A DNA stretch of 64,000 nucleotides from Acidobacteriota bacterium (GCA_947465645.1 CANIBQ010000013.1:1-64000); one strand, 5' to 3'; counted from the stretch's first letter, positions 1-9,040 are shown. Numbers and translations are program-made. The notes: generated by a model not told the origin, from the sequence alone.

Positions 1-304
1 GATCGACCGATGCTTTGAGCGGGTCACGGTGGCTTGGCGTAAATCCGTGATTGGGGTCCGCTTGGACACGATCCTGCACGGGGCATCCAACCTCGACGCG
101 CAACGCGTACGACTGATTGGGTGGACGGCATTCATGGCAGCCACGACTCATATCATGCTCATCGGCATCGATGCGCTGGTTGCCGACACGGCGGGAGGGC
201 TCGGGTGGGTGGCGGCGCTACCGTTCGCCCTCGCCTGCATTTGCAGACCCGAGGCCGTGGTCGCCGCCTGGCAAAGCAGGCGCCCTCACAGACGCGTTCG
301 TTGA
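1..304 (+). CDS. C-terminal part of an unidentified membrane protein, cut by the window edge
   Basis: The frame is open from the first bases of the window, so the true start lies outside. About 100 residues are visible. They contain two hydrophobic stretches, one around a VRLIGWTAF segment and one around a GLGWVAALPFALAC segment, and end in an arginine-rich tail, which fits the end of an integral membrane protein. It lies convergent to the minus-strand polysaccharide locus with a gap of only 34 bp. I do not recognise the family. Confidence 0.45.
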   Translation, partial: IDRCFERVTVAWRKSVIGVRLDTILHGASNLDAQRVRLIGWTAFMAATTHIMLIGIDALVADTAGGLGWVAALPFALACICRPEAVVAAWQSRRPHRRVR

Positions 305-338
305 AAGCATAGCGTCGCGGCGCCTCCAGGCGCTGAGC

Positions 339-1157
339 TCAGGCGAGCTTCCCTGACTTGCGGCCGGCGACGAAATATTGTCCACCCAGCGGAAGCCAGG
401 CAAGGGCAGGCTCGAGAAATCCGAGGACCTTCCATACAGATTCAGGCATGAAGAGCAGGTAACCTTGCGCGATCTCCTGCAACCCGGCCTCACGGAAAAT
501 CGCGCGAAGCCGAGCGGGCCTGATCATGTGGCAGCCGCGGTCGATGGGGCAGCGGTTGAAGATACGCGCCGTGACCGGGTTGAACGGGTTGTGCTCGAAG
601 ATGCACACGTAGCCGCCGGGCGCGACCACCCTGGTGAGCTCGCGAAGGTGCCGCACATGCTCTCGATCGTCGATGTGGTGATACACACAGAATGCGAAAG
701 CGGCATCGAACGTGCCGTCGCGAAACGGGAGGTCGAACGGTTCCTGCATCACCACTGGCCCGTGATGCACCGCCTCGCGAAGCATCGGTAACGACGGATC
801 GGTGCCGATGACGCGCGCGTCATTCCGAAGGAACGGCACCGACGCGCCCTGGCCGCACCCGGCGTCGAGGATACGCAAAGAAGCCTTGGGCAGCCGCGGT
901 TTCAGATACCGCATCAATGCCCGGCACTTCTGCTGTACGAAAAAATCACTATCGGCCGAGAATCTCTGACGCAGTGGATGGCCATAGCTCGCCAATCTGT
1001 GCTCGGCGGGTAACCTGAGCGCTTCTTGAACGAAATTGAGCTCGTCGAGGTTGATGGGCAGCCTCGAGCCCTGCAGGAGAACAAGCAGGTGCCACCCGCA
1101 GAGGGCACCGATGGTCCCGGCGAGGACCAATTTCGGCCAACGCGCCTTCACACTCAT
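339..1157 (-). CDS. Chimeric protein: N-terminus of a GT-C membrane transferase fused to a SAM methyltransferase
   Basis: This 272-residue protein has two unrelated halves. Residues 1-60, including one transmembrane segment and the DELN motif at 38-41, match the start of the GT-C transferase encoded at 2087-3823, and the two are also clearly alike at the nucleotide level. Directly after ASYGH at residue 60 the sequence becomes a class I SAM methyltransferase with motif I LDAGCGQG at 97-104 and a VYHHIDD post-motif. The methyltransferase part appears to lack its usual first residues. The ATG overlaps the stop of the upstream methyltransferase by 4 bp, as in the intact cassette at 3820-4443. 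It may be a working membrane-tethered methyltransferase or a deletion scar; the open frame and intact SAM motifs favour some function. Confidence 0.75.
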   Translation of the reverse strand: MSVKARWPKLVLAGTIGALCGWHLLVLLQGSRLPINLDELNFVQEALRLPAEHRLASYGHPLRQRFSADSDFFVQQKCRALMRYLKPRLPKASLRILDAGCGQGASVPFLRNDARVIGTDPSLPMLREAVHHGPVVMQEPFDLPFRDGTFDAAFAFCVYHHIDDREHVRHLRELTRVVAPGGYVCIFEHNPFNPVTARIFNRCPIDRGCHMIRPARLRAIFREAGLQEIAQGYLLFMPESVWKVLGFLEPALAWLPLGGQYFVAGRKSGKLA

Positions 1158-1762
1158 CGTGGACCGCGCATCAGCATCAGGAAGTGGGCGGATGGCATCC
1201 GCAGGTTGTCCCCGACGACCCTGTGCTCGACCTGATCAAAGTGCAGCTTCGCCAGTCGTAGGTATCCTTCTGGCGAGCGCACATGCTCGCCTCGGTCGTT
1301 CCTGGCGAAGACGCGCGACAAAGCCGATTGACCACTGAACAATACGGTGTCCAGAGCTACGAGCCGGCCGCGCGGGCCCAAGGAGCGAGCCATCAGACCG
1401 AGGAGCACCGCGGCCTCTCCGTCGGGAAGGTGATGCAACAGCCCCATCAACATGATCCCGTCGAAGGGCGCGAGCGCGCGGCGATGCTCGTGGGTGTACG
1501 GCACGTCGCGGAAGCTCCCGCGCCCGCGGAACTTCTCGTTCGCCCACGCAATGTAGCGGGAGTCGGTGTCGAACCCGAAGTAATCGCAGAGCGCAACCTG
1601 ATCGAAGTAGTACGCGGGACCGCAACCGACGTCCAGCAGGCGCTCGCCGGGTCGCAACTCCAGCGCGTCGATGCTCGCGCGCCGCGCAAGGTGCGCCCCC
1701 ACCAGCCACTGCGACGCGATGTAGAGCCGTGGATGTTGCAGGGCTGACTGGACGATGTTCAT
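1154..1762 (-). CDS. Class I SAM-dependent methyltransferase
   Basis: A 202-residue protein with SAM-binding motif I LLDVGCGPA at 42-50, an acidic post-I residue in FGFDTDSRY, and the typical GLLHHLPDGEA segment. It has the same size and the same position (immediately upstream of a GT-C N-terminus, 4-bp ATGA overlap) as the methyltransferase at 3820-4443, so the two look like diverged copies of one cassette. The substrate is probably a sugar or lipid-linked sugar of the surface polysaccharide; this is inferred only from location. Confidence 0.85.
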   Translation of the reverse strand: MNIVQSALQHPRLYIASQWLVGAHLARRASIDALELRPGERLLDVGCGPAYYFDQVALCDYFGFDTDSRYIAWANEKFRGRGSFRDVPYTHEHRRALAPFDGIMLMGLLHHLPDGEAAVLLGLMARSLGPRGRLVALDTVLFSGQSALSRVFARNDRGEHVRSPEGYLRLAKLHFDQVEHRVVGDNLRMPSAHFLMLMRGPR

Positions 1763-1769
1763 GGCTCCA

Positions 1770-2070
1770 TCACGCCGGCGCGGTAGCGACGATCGATTGG
1801 AGCATGCCCTTGCCCATCGCCCGGGATGTCGAGAACAGCGCCAGCGTCGCCGCTTTGAAGGCCAACACTTTCGCGGGATGTCCGGGGGGCACGTCGACCG
1901 ACTTCAAGGGGTGGTTGTAGTTGAACTGCCGAACCGGACTCAGTTCCTCGAGCTCCACCAGCCGGCGCAGGGAATTGTAGCTGAAGTGATTGAGGTGATG
2001 CGCCGAGAAGATGCGCTCGGTCGTTCAGCAGGTGGTCGTACCCGTCGGCGAGGTGATCGAACGATTCCAT
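1770..2070 (-). pseudogene. Degenerate SAM methyltransferase, internally deleted and frameshifted
   Basis: An ATG at 2070 opens a frame beginning MESFDHLADGYDHLLND, a typical methyltransferase N-terminus. Near position 2020 the meaningful reading shifts to another frame, which continues as HLNHFSYNSLRRLVEL and runs to a stop at 1770, a typical methyltransferase C-terminus. The SAM-binding core is missing, so roughly half of the gene has been deleted at the frameshift. It lies between the intact GT-C gene (2087-3823) and the diverged methyltransferase copy, at a recombination hot spot of the locus. Confidence 0.6.
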
Positions 2071-2086
2071 AGGTGACTCGTCTGGG

Positions 2087-3823
2087 CTATTCGAAGCGTG
2101 GCTCGTTCGAAGAACGGCGGTAAATGTCAAAGCTTGGACCCATGGCCCGTTCGCGCCACAGCGTGCCGATCGAGGTTGCGCGAAGCGCATCGTAATCCAG
2201 AGTGGTTGGCAGCGGGTAGAAGTAGGAATGCTCTTCCGGAAACGCCTCGATCGTCGTCACCGCGGTATAGCCGGCCGGAGCGGTCGGCTGCGCCATGGTG
2301 ATCGGCCCGGTGCCGCGTTCGACGTGCGATTCCTGGCCCCGACGGCCCAGCACCAGCCATTCGCAGCCTCGAGTGGCTTCCGCCGGGATCTGATACGTGT
2401 CGAGAACTCGAACGTCGAACCGGGGACCGCTCATTCGCTCGCTGGCGATCACGCGGGCCCTGGTGAACGCGCCCTTGCCGGGCGGGGGGTTTGTCGGCAC
2501 GAGCGGAGGTCCGAAGATATTCGTCCCGAGGATCCCCACGTTCATCAACACACAGTCGCCGGCTCGAGCCTTGGACACAATGACGTCACGCGCCAACATA
2601 CGGGTCTCTGGCCCGGTCAGGAGCAGGCCGTATTTCACCGCCCCCGGCAGAAAGGCGCTGTCCAACATCGCGACCGCCACCAGAATCCAGACCGCCGACC
2701 ACCTCCAGCGCGTCGCGCCCGCTGCTGAGGCGATATGAACAGCCAATGAAGCGGCCAGAACGAAGAACGACAACGCCAGGGGGAAGGCGTAGTAAGACAA
2801 GGAAAAACCCTGGCGCAGGCCGACAAAGAGAAACTGCATGATCGGCGCGGTTAGAAGCAGGATTGGTCCTGTTGGCTCCCGCACGAGTCTCCGGACGAGC
2901 TCAACTCCACCGAAAATGAACACGGTCCAGCCGAGAAGATTCGGCAGGTGATAACGGATGTACGCGTACAGCGCCCAATCCTGCTCTATGTCCGCAAACC
3001 TGGAATTTGTTTCGCGAAGATCGCTCAACACCTGCGCCGTATCAGTGATGAGAAATGGGAAGAGGATCAACAGCGTTGCGCCGGCGACCGCCCCCATGAT
3101 CACCCCCAGCATCAGGGCCTCCCTGAGTCTGCGGCCGTTGGAGCGCACTGCGGGCAACAGGGCGAGCGGCGCCGCAAACACACCGAAATATTTGGCGGCC
3201 GTCGCGCATCCGATGGCCACTCCGGTCCACGCGGCCGTACGTCTGCTCTGATGCTCGGAGCTCTTCCACGCCAGCTCCATGGCCAGCAGCAGGAAGAACC
3301 AATAGAACACGTCCTCCTTCACCATGGACGTCATCATCAGAAAGGTGAGATTCGTTGCACACAGCAAGGCGGCCAGCCCACCCGTTGCCCGTCCTCCGAA
3401 GATCACGCCCAATCTGTAGACTTGAATGACGGTAGCGACACCTGCTAACGCGATGAGGATCCGGCCGGTCTCATACAGCGGACCGAAGCGCGATTGCACC
3501 TCGACGAGGAAATCGAATGGGGTCTGGACGGAACCGGCGATGCGCAAGACGAGGTAGTACACAACCTCCAAACCCGCGAGGATCTCGTACAGAAGGGGCC
3601 CGTGACCATAGCTCGCGATCTTGCGCTCGGCCGGCAGCCTGAGGGCTTCTTGAAGGAAATTGAGCTCGTCGTGACTGAACGGCAGATTCGAATCCCACAC
3701 GATCGTGGCCAGATACCACCCGCTGAGGGCAATGATGATCCCCGGAAGCACCGCTCTGGGCCACTTGCGGTCAATCACACCGATCCCCGTTTCGTCGCCT
3801 GATTGAGGAGTCGCGACGTTCAT
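2087..3823 (-). CDS. GT-C superfamily membrane glycosyltransferase (GT39/ArnT-like)
   Basis: A 578-residue protein with many hydrophobic segments and a periplasmic-type C-terminal domain. The acidic pair in the first loop (HDELN, D52-E53) is the usual catalytic position of PMT/ArnT-like GT-C enzymes, which transfer sugars from polyprenyl-phosphate donors outside the cytoplasmic membrane. Its ATG overlaps the stop of the upstream methyltransferase by 4 bp (ATGA), suggesting coupled translation. Its first 75 codons are duplicated in the chimeric gene at 339-1157. The acceptor is unknown. Confidence 0.8.
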   Translation of the reverse strand: MNVATPQSGDETGIGVIDRKWPRAVLPGIIIALSGWYLATIVWDSNLPFSHDELNFLQEALRLPAERKIASYGHGPLLYEILAGLEVVYYLVLRIAGSVQTPFDFLVEVQSRFGPLYETGRILIALAGVATVIQVYRLGVIFGGRATGGLAALLCATNLTFLMMTSMVKEDVFYWFFLLLAMELAWKSSEHQSRRTAAWTGVAIGCATAAKYFGVFAAPLALLPAVRSNGRRLREALMLGVIMGAVAGATLLILFPFLITDTAQVLSDLRETNSRFADIEQDWALYAYIRYHLPNLLGWTVFIFGGVELVRRLVREPTGPILLLTAPIMQFLFVGLRQGFSLSYYAFPLALSFFVLAASLAVHIASAAGATRWRWSAVWILVAVAMLDSAFLPGAVKYGLLLTGPETRMLARDVIVSKARAGDCVLMNVGILGTNIFGPPLVPTNPPPGKGAFTRARVIASERMSGPRFDVRVLDTYQIPAEATRGCEWLVLGRRGQESHVERGTGPITMAQPTAPAGYTAVTTIEAFPEEHSYFYPLPTTLDYDALRATSIGTLWRERAMGPSFDIYRRSSNEPRFE

Positions 3824-4443
3824 GGAAGCCCGTTTAGTCCTGGCTTCGCCTTGCCGCGAAAGTAGAGCAGCAACAAAAGGCCGGCTTTGAACGCATGCGG
3901 TTCAAGCGACAGCGGTTCAAAATACTCCTCGAACAGTTCGCGCCACGCCGGCACCCGCCGCGCGTAGTGGCCGCGATCCAGCAACGCCAAAGCGCCGACA
4001 TAGGAACCGCGTTCCCACGAGATGAGCTCGAGCATGTGCACGGTGCCATCCGGCCCGAGCAGACTGGGAACCTGTCGCAGGATTCTCCTTACCGCGTCGT
4101 CCGGGATGTGGTGCAGAAAGCTGCTGACAAGAATCGTGTCAAAGGTGCCGAGCGATGACAGGTCCGCCGTCCGAAGGTCGGCCTGCACGAAGCGATGGCC
4201 CGGGTACTTCGCACGCGCGAAGTCGATATACCGATCGTTGATGTCGATACCGACGTACTCGGCGCCAGGAAAGCGCGTTGCGTTGGTCCCCGGCCCGCAG
4301 CCGACATCCAACACCCTCCGCACCTGCTGGTGCCTGAGATGACGCTCGATGACGGCGAACTTCTCTTCGACAAACGGCGCCTGCGAGGCTGCGTACACCA
4401 TCGGATGCTCGAGGAGCCGCTCGAAGAGGCGCCCGATCGCCAT
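3820..4443 (-). CDS. Class I SAM-dependent methyltransferase
   Basis: A 207-residue protein with motif I LDVGCGPG at 45-52, acidic motif II in YVGIDINDRY and a SSFLHHIPDDA segment. It is paired with the downstream GT-C gene by a 4-bp overlap. A diverged copy of the same arrangement is present at 1154-1157. It probably modifies a sugar or lipid intermediate of the polysaccharide; no specific substrate can be read from the sequence. Confidence 0.85.
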   Translation of the reverse strand: MAIGRLFERLLEHPMVYAASQAPFVEEKFAVIERHLRHQQVRRVLDVGCGPGTNATRFPGAEYVGIDINDRYIDFARAKYPGHRFVQADLRTADLSSLGTFDTILVSSFLHHIPDDAVRRILRQVPSLLGPDGTVHMLELISWERGSYVGALALLDRGHYARRVPAWRELFEEYFEPLSLEPHAFKAGLLLLLYFRGKAKPGLNGLP

Positions 4444-4472
4444 CTAGGCCACCTCCCGTTTTGCCAAATCGG

Positions 4473-5384
4473 TCAAAGCTGTGTCCTCGCTTCTGCCAAT
4501 GGTTCTCTGAAAAGAAGGCAATCCCTCAGGCCCTCGCGAAGACGTCGCGGACGAAATGCGAGATCGGCCTCGGCCTCAGCGCTGGCTGGCGGTTTCGACG
4601 CCCGCAGCCGCGCGAGCTGATCCGGGTAGAGAGGCAGCGGCAGGAATCGCGACAGCGCCCCCAGGACCGCCACCACTGGCACCGGCACGCGCAGGACGCG
4701 CGGCCGTCGTCCCGCCGCGACGCCTGCAAGCTCGGCGAACTCGCGCATCGTCAGGCAGGGTCCGGCGAGCGTGTACGTTCGGCCTACGGCCCCGGGTATC
4801 TCGAGCGCGCGGACACATGCGCCCACAACGTCATCCACGTGTGCGGGGCAGAGCATGTCCGCGCCGCCACCGACCATGGGTACGAAACCGCCGTGGCGCA
4901 CACGCGCCAGAATCCTGTCGACTCCCTCCGTGCTGCCGATGCCGTAGACTTCCGGGAGTCGCACGATCGTCCACGGCACACCCGCGCCGCGGACTGCTTC
5001 TTCAGCACGATGCTTTGAGCGGCTGTACGCACCGCCGTCGGGTGAGATCGCGCGGGTGCTGACGAACAGAAAACGGCGCGTTCCCGCCTCACGTGCAGCC
5101 GTCAGGAGGTTCTGCGTTCCAACCAGATTCACCCCGTCATAGCGCGAAGGCGACCGGCTGTGGGTCACGGCGGCGAGATGCACGATCGCCGCGGCGCCCG
5201 CGACCGCGTGGCGCAAAGAGTCAGGCGAGGCAAGGTCACCCTGCACCGTTTCGTCCGCGTCCTTCACAGGGCGGCGATGGACGAGGCAGCGGCGGCGCCA
5301 TCCCTGTTCCCCGAGTCCCCGCAGCAGCCGCGACCCGATCCCGCCTGAAGCGCCCGTCACCAGTACAACGAGGGGCGCGGTCAC
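4473..5384 (-). CDS. NAD-dependent epimerase/dehydratase (extended SDR)
   Basis: About 303 residues. A Rossmann glycine motif GASGGIGS lies at the N-terminus, the catalytic tyrosine/lysine appear as YSRSK, and FVSTRA supplies the serine region. The chosen start is the GTG at 5384, whose GTGA overlaps the stop of the upstream GT2 gene by 4 bp, as in most neighbours. An ATG at 5432 would add 16 residues without SDR similarity. It most likely interconverts a nucleotide sugar or a lipid-linked sugar. With the adjoining GT2 it resembles pairs that make an unusual terminal sugar. Confidence 0.8.
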   Translation of the reverse strand: MTAPLVVLVTGASGGIGSRLLRGLGEQGWRRRCLVHRRPVKDADETVQGDLASPDSLRHAVAGAAAIVHLAAVTHSRSPSRYDGVNLVGTQNLLTAAREAGTRRFLFVSTRAISPDGGAYSRSKHRAEEAVRGAGVPWTIVRLPEVYGIGSTEGVDRILARVRHGGFVPMVGGGADMLCPAHVDDVVGACVRALEIPGAVGRTYTLAGPCLTMREFAELAGVAAGRRPRVLRVPVPVVAVLGALSRFLPLPLYPDQLARLRASKPPASAEAEADLAFRPRRLREGLRDCLLFREPLAEARTQL

Positions 5385-6097
5385 GGACGGCCTCGTGTCG
5401 CGTACCGCGCCATGTGCACGAGGAATTCCCAAATCGCCGAAACCCGAACGAAGGATGAACGTGCCTTGTTCTCCAGGAACGTCACTGGCAATTCGACAAT
5501 CTTCATTCGGTGACGCCGCGCTTGAAGGACCATCTCAGCGTCGACAAACCAGTCACTGGACACGAGATTCATCCGTTCATATGCGGCCCGGGTCAGCCCC
5601 TTTGGCTTCCCATTGACGTCCCACAGTGGCCAGGTGCGAAACAGAAGGCAAAAAATGGCATTGAAGCCGGCGGAGATGAACCACCTGTACACACCATCGC
5701 CGCGATTCGTCCGGCGGCCCTTGCCGAGATCGGCTCCGGTCTCCCGCAAGAACCGGTACATCCGGAGGACGTCATGCACGGGGTTCTGTGCGTCTCCGTC
5801 GATGATCACCAGCGTTGACCCGCGGGCAGCCTTCAGCCCGCTTCGCATGTCCCAGCCCATACCTCCCGCCTTTTCGCGGTCGAGCACGACCGTGTGGCGG
5901 TGCGTCGCGGCGAAACGGCGCGCGATTTCAGGGGTCGTGTCGTGATGCTGCGGCCAGTAGTTCGCCACGAGCACGAGCTCGTAGGTCATCCCGGCGGTTT
6001 CGAGCAGCGCATGGAGCGGCTCGATCACCGTCTTGATGCTCTCGCCCGCTCGATAGCACAGTACGATCGCGGAAAGTGCCGGCGCCTCTCCGCTCAC
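5381..6097 (-). CDS. Family 2 glycosyltransferase (polyprenyl-phosphate sugar synthase-like)
   Basis: A 238-residue GT-A protein. The nucleotide-sugar DxD motif is IIDGDAQ (D100 and D102), and the N-terminus LSAIVLCYRAGES is a GT2 first strand. There is no clear C-terminal membrane pair, so it may act at the inner membrane face on polyprenyl phosphate or on a lipid-linked acceptor. Both ends overlap neighbours by 4 bp. Enzymes of this type commonly supply donors for GT-C transferases, and several GT-C genes are in this locus. Confidence 0.8.
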   Translation of the reverse strand: MSGEAPALSAIVLCYRAGESIKTVIEPLHALLETAGMTYELVLVANYWPQHHDTTPEIARRFAATHRHTVVLDREKAGGMGWDMRSGLKAARGSTLVIIDGDAQNPVHDVLRMYRFLRETGADLGKGRRTNRGDGVYRWFISAGFNAIFCLLFRTWPLWDVNGKPKGLTRAAYERMNLVSSDWFVDAEMVLQARRHRMKIVELPVTFLENKARSSFVRVSAIWEFLVHMARYATRGRP

Positions 6098-7326
6098 GAT
6101 GTTGCTCGCATCACGTCCTGGTAGATCGCCCGGTACGACGCCGCTCCCCTTTCGACGTCGAAGAGCGCCTCGGCCGCCGCGCGGCAGCGGAGCCTGACTT
6201 CGGGATCGTCAAACAGCGCACGCACCTGGTCGAAGCTGGCGTCAAAGTCGTTCGATGTGGTCGACGGCAGGACGACGCCCGTCGAATATTCCTTGACGAT
6301 ATGTCCAGAATCACCAACGCCGTCGTTGATGACAACGGGAACGCCGCTCGCCAGGAACTCGGCTAGTTTCGTCGCGGCCGATCCTTTCTTCGAGAACACC
6401 GGCTTGATGAAGAACATGCCGACGTCGATCAACCGCATCACGTCTGGCATCTCATCGAAGTCGGCTCGCATGAGCACCAGTCGCTCCGGCGCAATTCCAG
6501 CGCGCCGCGCGTCCGCGCCCAGGCGATCCAGATCCTCTGCCGTCACGATGAGCGCCTTGAGCTTGGGCATGCGTGCCAGCAGAAAGGCCAGGTAGTCGAG
6601 CATCGGCTGCCGCAGGTACCAGTTGCTCATCGTGCCGACGCAGCCAATCACGAGATGCCCGCCGAGGCCGAGCCGGGCAAGCAGGTCCGGCCGTCGCGGT
6701 CCGGCCGCAAACCGCTTCAAGTCTGCGCAGGTTGGGATGACCTTGATGGGAATTCCCGGTGGCACACGGTAGCCGAGGTCCGGAAACACCTTCACACCGG
6801 CTTCGGTGAGCGACACGATGGCGTTGGCAGATTCGAAGAAAGCCCGCTCGCAACGCTTGGCGACCTTGTAGACGAATGACCGGCGGTTCCAGTGCCCGGC
6901 TTCGGCCTTTTCGTCGGCCCAGAAGCCGCGCATGTCGAACAGGAGCTTTGTCCGTCGAAGACTCTTCAGCGCCAATCCGATCATCGCCGGGACGTAGCCG
7001 CGAACATGCACGATCTGGCCTCGAGTCTGCGATTGCCATCGGAGCGCCGACCAGATACCACGAAGAATGTCCAGAGCGGTAGACACGACGGGCGGACTCT
7101 TGTGGTATTTCAGCGCCTTCCATCGGATCCCGGCCGACGTCAGGCGTGCACGCATCCGGGCTGCTCGCGCGCCATCGCGCCAGTCACGCGGCTTCTCGAA
7201 CGAAATGAGCGTGATCTGATAATTGATCGCCAGACGTTCGAGGTACGCCACGACCTGCGATTCGCCCAACGCCTCGAGCACGCCGTCGTACGAAATGTAA
7301 AGCGTCGGCGCTGGGCTTGACGTCAA
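6094..7326 (-). CDS. Family 4-like glycosyltransferase (GT-B fold)
   Basis: About 410 residues starting at a TTG (7326) whose TTGA overlaps the stop of the upstream epimerase; the open frame extends further upstream but that part has no protein-like character. The N-terminal domain begins TLYISYDGVLEALGESQV, a usual acceptor-side motif of GT4-like enzymes, and the C-terminal domain contains GCVGTMSNWYL and a KLAEFLASGVPVV donor-binding segment. It probably adds one sugar of the polysaccharide repeat at the cytoplasmic membrane face. Confidence 0.82.
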   Translation of the reverse strand: MTSSPAPTLYISYDGVLEALGESQVVAYLERLAINYQITLISFEKPRDWRDGARAARMRARLTSAGIRWKALKYHKSPPVVSTALDILRGIWSALRWQSQTRGQIVHVRGYVPAMIGLALKSLRRTKLLFDMRGFWADEKAEAGHWNRRSFVYKVAKRCERAFFESANAIVSLTEAGVKVFPDLGYRVPPGIPIKVIPTCADLKRFAAGPRRPDLLARLGLGGHLVIGCVGTMSNWYLRQPMLDYLAFLLARMPKLKALIVTAEDLDRLGADARRAGIAPERLVLMRADFDEMPDVMRLIDVGMFFIKPVFSKKGSAATKLAEFLASGVPVVINDGVGDSGHIVKEYSTGVVLPSTTSNDFDASFDQVRALFDDPEVRLRCRAAAEALFDVERGAASYRAIYQDVMRATS

Positions 7327-8264
7327 TGGGTAGTCGCCGCCCGCGCTTCCCACCAACGGAGTGTTTCGGCCAGGCCTCGATCGAGATCGAACCGGGGAAC
7401 CCAGCCGAGACGCTGGCGCAGCACCGTCACGTCGGCGAGAATGCGCATTGGCTCGCCGCGCCTGTACGGTATCGCGCCCAGGCGGACCAGTTCTGGCTTG
7501 CCGAGTCGCCGCCCTATCTGCATGGCAAGCTCCGCGATGGTCACCGGCTCGCCCGAGGCGACATTGACCGCGCCCGTGAGGTCGCTGGTGGCGATGTGCC
7601 ACATCGCGGATGCGACGTCCTCCACGTGCAGGTAGTCCCGCACCTGCTCGCCCGGCGTCACGTGCGCCACTTCGCCGCGCAACAGGGAGAGCGCGACGGA
7701 CGGCACCAGCCGCCGGACTTCTTCGAAAGGACCGTAGGAATAGAACAACCGCGGCGTGACCACGCTGACGCCAGTCAGTTCCGAAAAGTGCTGGGCGACC
7801 TCGAACAACGACTTCTTGCACGTTCCGTACAGTTCATGGGGTCGAAGCGGCGTGGCCTCGGCGAGCCGATCGTAGTTCAGGTCGTACTCGAAGCACGTTC
7901 CTGCCGCCACGAATCGACTGCAGGAGGCATCGGGCATCATCCGAAGGAGGTCGAGGCTGACTCCGAGCGAGGTGAGGTTGTCCGCGGCCTCGGCCCTGCC
8001 CGACCAGCCTTTCCACGCGAGATGCAGGCAGATCTCCGGACGGCATGCGCGAATCCGATCGCGAAGCGCGGGAAGCGCCCGCAGATCTCCCTCGATGAGC
8101 ACGAGCGCCGATTCGATGTCGGCGATCCTCGAGCGATTGCCCTGCGGCCGGACGATCGCAAACACCTCGTGTCCTTCCCTGATCAGCAGGCGGGCCAGGT
8201 GAGACCCGATGAATCCCGTGACGCCCGTCAGCAGAACACGCCGCGAGGTCCGGCCTGTGCTCAC
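7323..8264 (-). CDS. NAD-dependent epimerase/dehydratase (nucleotide-sugar SDR)
   Basis: About 313 residues. The NAD-binding motif is TGVTGFIGSH and the catalytic YxxxK is YGTCK. The C-terminus has the usual LGWVPRFDLDRGL and ETLRWWEAR ending. The GTG at 8264 is the preferred start because its GTGA overlaps the rfbF stop. It sits directly downstream of rfbF, so a CDP-sugar substrate is plausible, for instance a 4-keto reductase or epimerase acting after CDP-glucose dehydration. That assignment is inference from position. Confidence 0.8.
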   Translation of the reverse strand: MSTGRTSRRVLLTGVTGFIGSHLARLLIREGHEVFAIVRPQGNRSRIADIESALVLIEGDLRALPALRDRIRACRPEICLHLAWKGWSGRAEAADNLTSLGVSLDLLRMMPDASCSRFVAAGTCFEYDLNYDRLAEATPLRPHELYGTCKKSLFEVAQHFSELTGVSVVTPRLFYSYGPFEEVRRLVPSVALSLLRGEVAHVTPGEQVRDYLHVEDVASAMWHIATSDLTGAVNVASGEPVTIAELAMQIGRRLGKPELVRLGAIPYRRGEPMRILADVTVLRQRLGWVPRFDLDRGLAETLRWWEARAATTH

Positions 8265-9040
8265 CGCCAGACTCGCCAAGGCGCCTTGGCGTCGTCCCAC
8301 AGATCGTTCAGGTGTTTGTACTCGCGGTAAGTGTCCATGGCGAAAAAGAACCCCTCGTGACGGTACGCCACGAGTTGTCCGTCCGTGGCAAGCCGCTGCA
8401 GCGGTTCATGCTCGAGCATACACGACGGGTCGACGCTGAGGTAGTCGAACACGCCCGGCTCAAACACGAAGAACCCGATGTTGATCCAGCCATCGAGCTC
8501 AGGCTTCTCATTGAAGCCCGTGACCACGCCGGATGCGCCGAGATCGAGTACGCCGAACCGCGAGATCGGACGCGCGGTCGTCACTGTAGCCAGCCGGCCG
8601 TGCGCCCGGTGAAACTTGAGGAGCTCGCCGATGTTGATGTCACTCAGGCCATCTCCGTACGTCACCATGAAGGTGCCGCTGTCGACGTGCCGCTTGACGA
8701 GACTGACGCGCGTGCCGGTCATCGAGTCCTGCCCCGTGTCGGCGAGTGTGACTTCGTAGCCATCTTCGTCATGCGACCCGTGGTACTCGATCGAGCTTCG
8801 ACTGCCGAGGCGCAGGGTGAAGTCGTTGTTCATCGCCTCGTAGTTGAGAAAGTGCTCCTTGATCATCTGCCCACGATATCCGAGGCACAGCACAAATTCC
8901 TTGAAGCCAAAGTGCGCGTACAGCTTCATGATGTGCCAGAGGATCGGCCGGCCACCGATTTCCACAAGCGGTTTTGGCCGGAACTCAGTCTCTTCCCTGA
9001 GCCGTGTACCTTGCCCGCCACACAGGATGACGACTTTCAC
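8261..9040 (-). CDS. rfbF: Glucose-1-phosphate cytidylyltransferase
   Basis: The protein starts at a GTG (9040) overlapping the flippase stop and is about 259 residues, close to the usual RfbF length. The nucleotidyltransferase signature is LCGGQGTRLREE, followed by EFRPKPLVEIGGRPILWHIM in the family arrangement. RfbF makes CDP-glucose from CTP and glucose 1-phosphate, the first step to CDP-linked 3,6-dideoxy and branched sugars. The next enzyme, RfbG, is encoded 20 kb away at 28628-29722 in the same locus and orientation. Confidence 0.93.
   Translation of the reverse strand: MKVVILCGGQGTRLREETEFRPKPLVEIGGRPILWHIMKLYAHFGFKEFVLCLGYRGQMIKEHFLNYEAMNNDFTLRLGSRSSIEYHGSHDEDGYEVTLADTGQDSMTGTRVSLVKRHVDSGTFMVTYGDGLSDINIGELLKFHRAHGRLATVTTARPISRFGVLDLGASGVVTGFNEKPELDGWINIGFFVFEPGVFDYLSVDPSCMLEHEPLQRLATDGQLVAYRHEGFFFAMDTYREYKHLNDLWDDAKAPWRVWR

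Noticed and set aside
6094..7821. A 575-residue protein with a long N-terminal extension
   Set aside because: The first 165 residues are arginine-rich and antiparallel to the epimerase gene at 7323. The TTG at 7326 gives a normal GT4 start and a 4-bp overlap.
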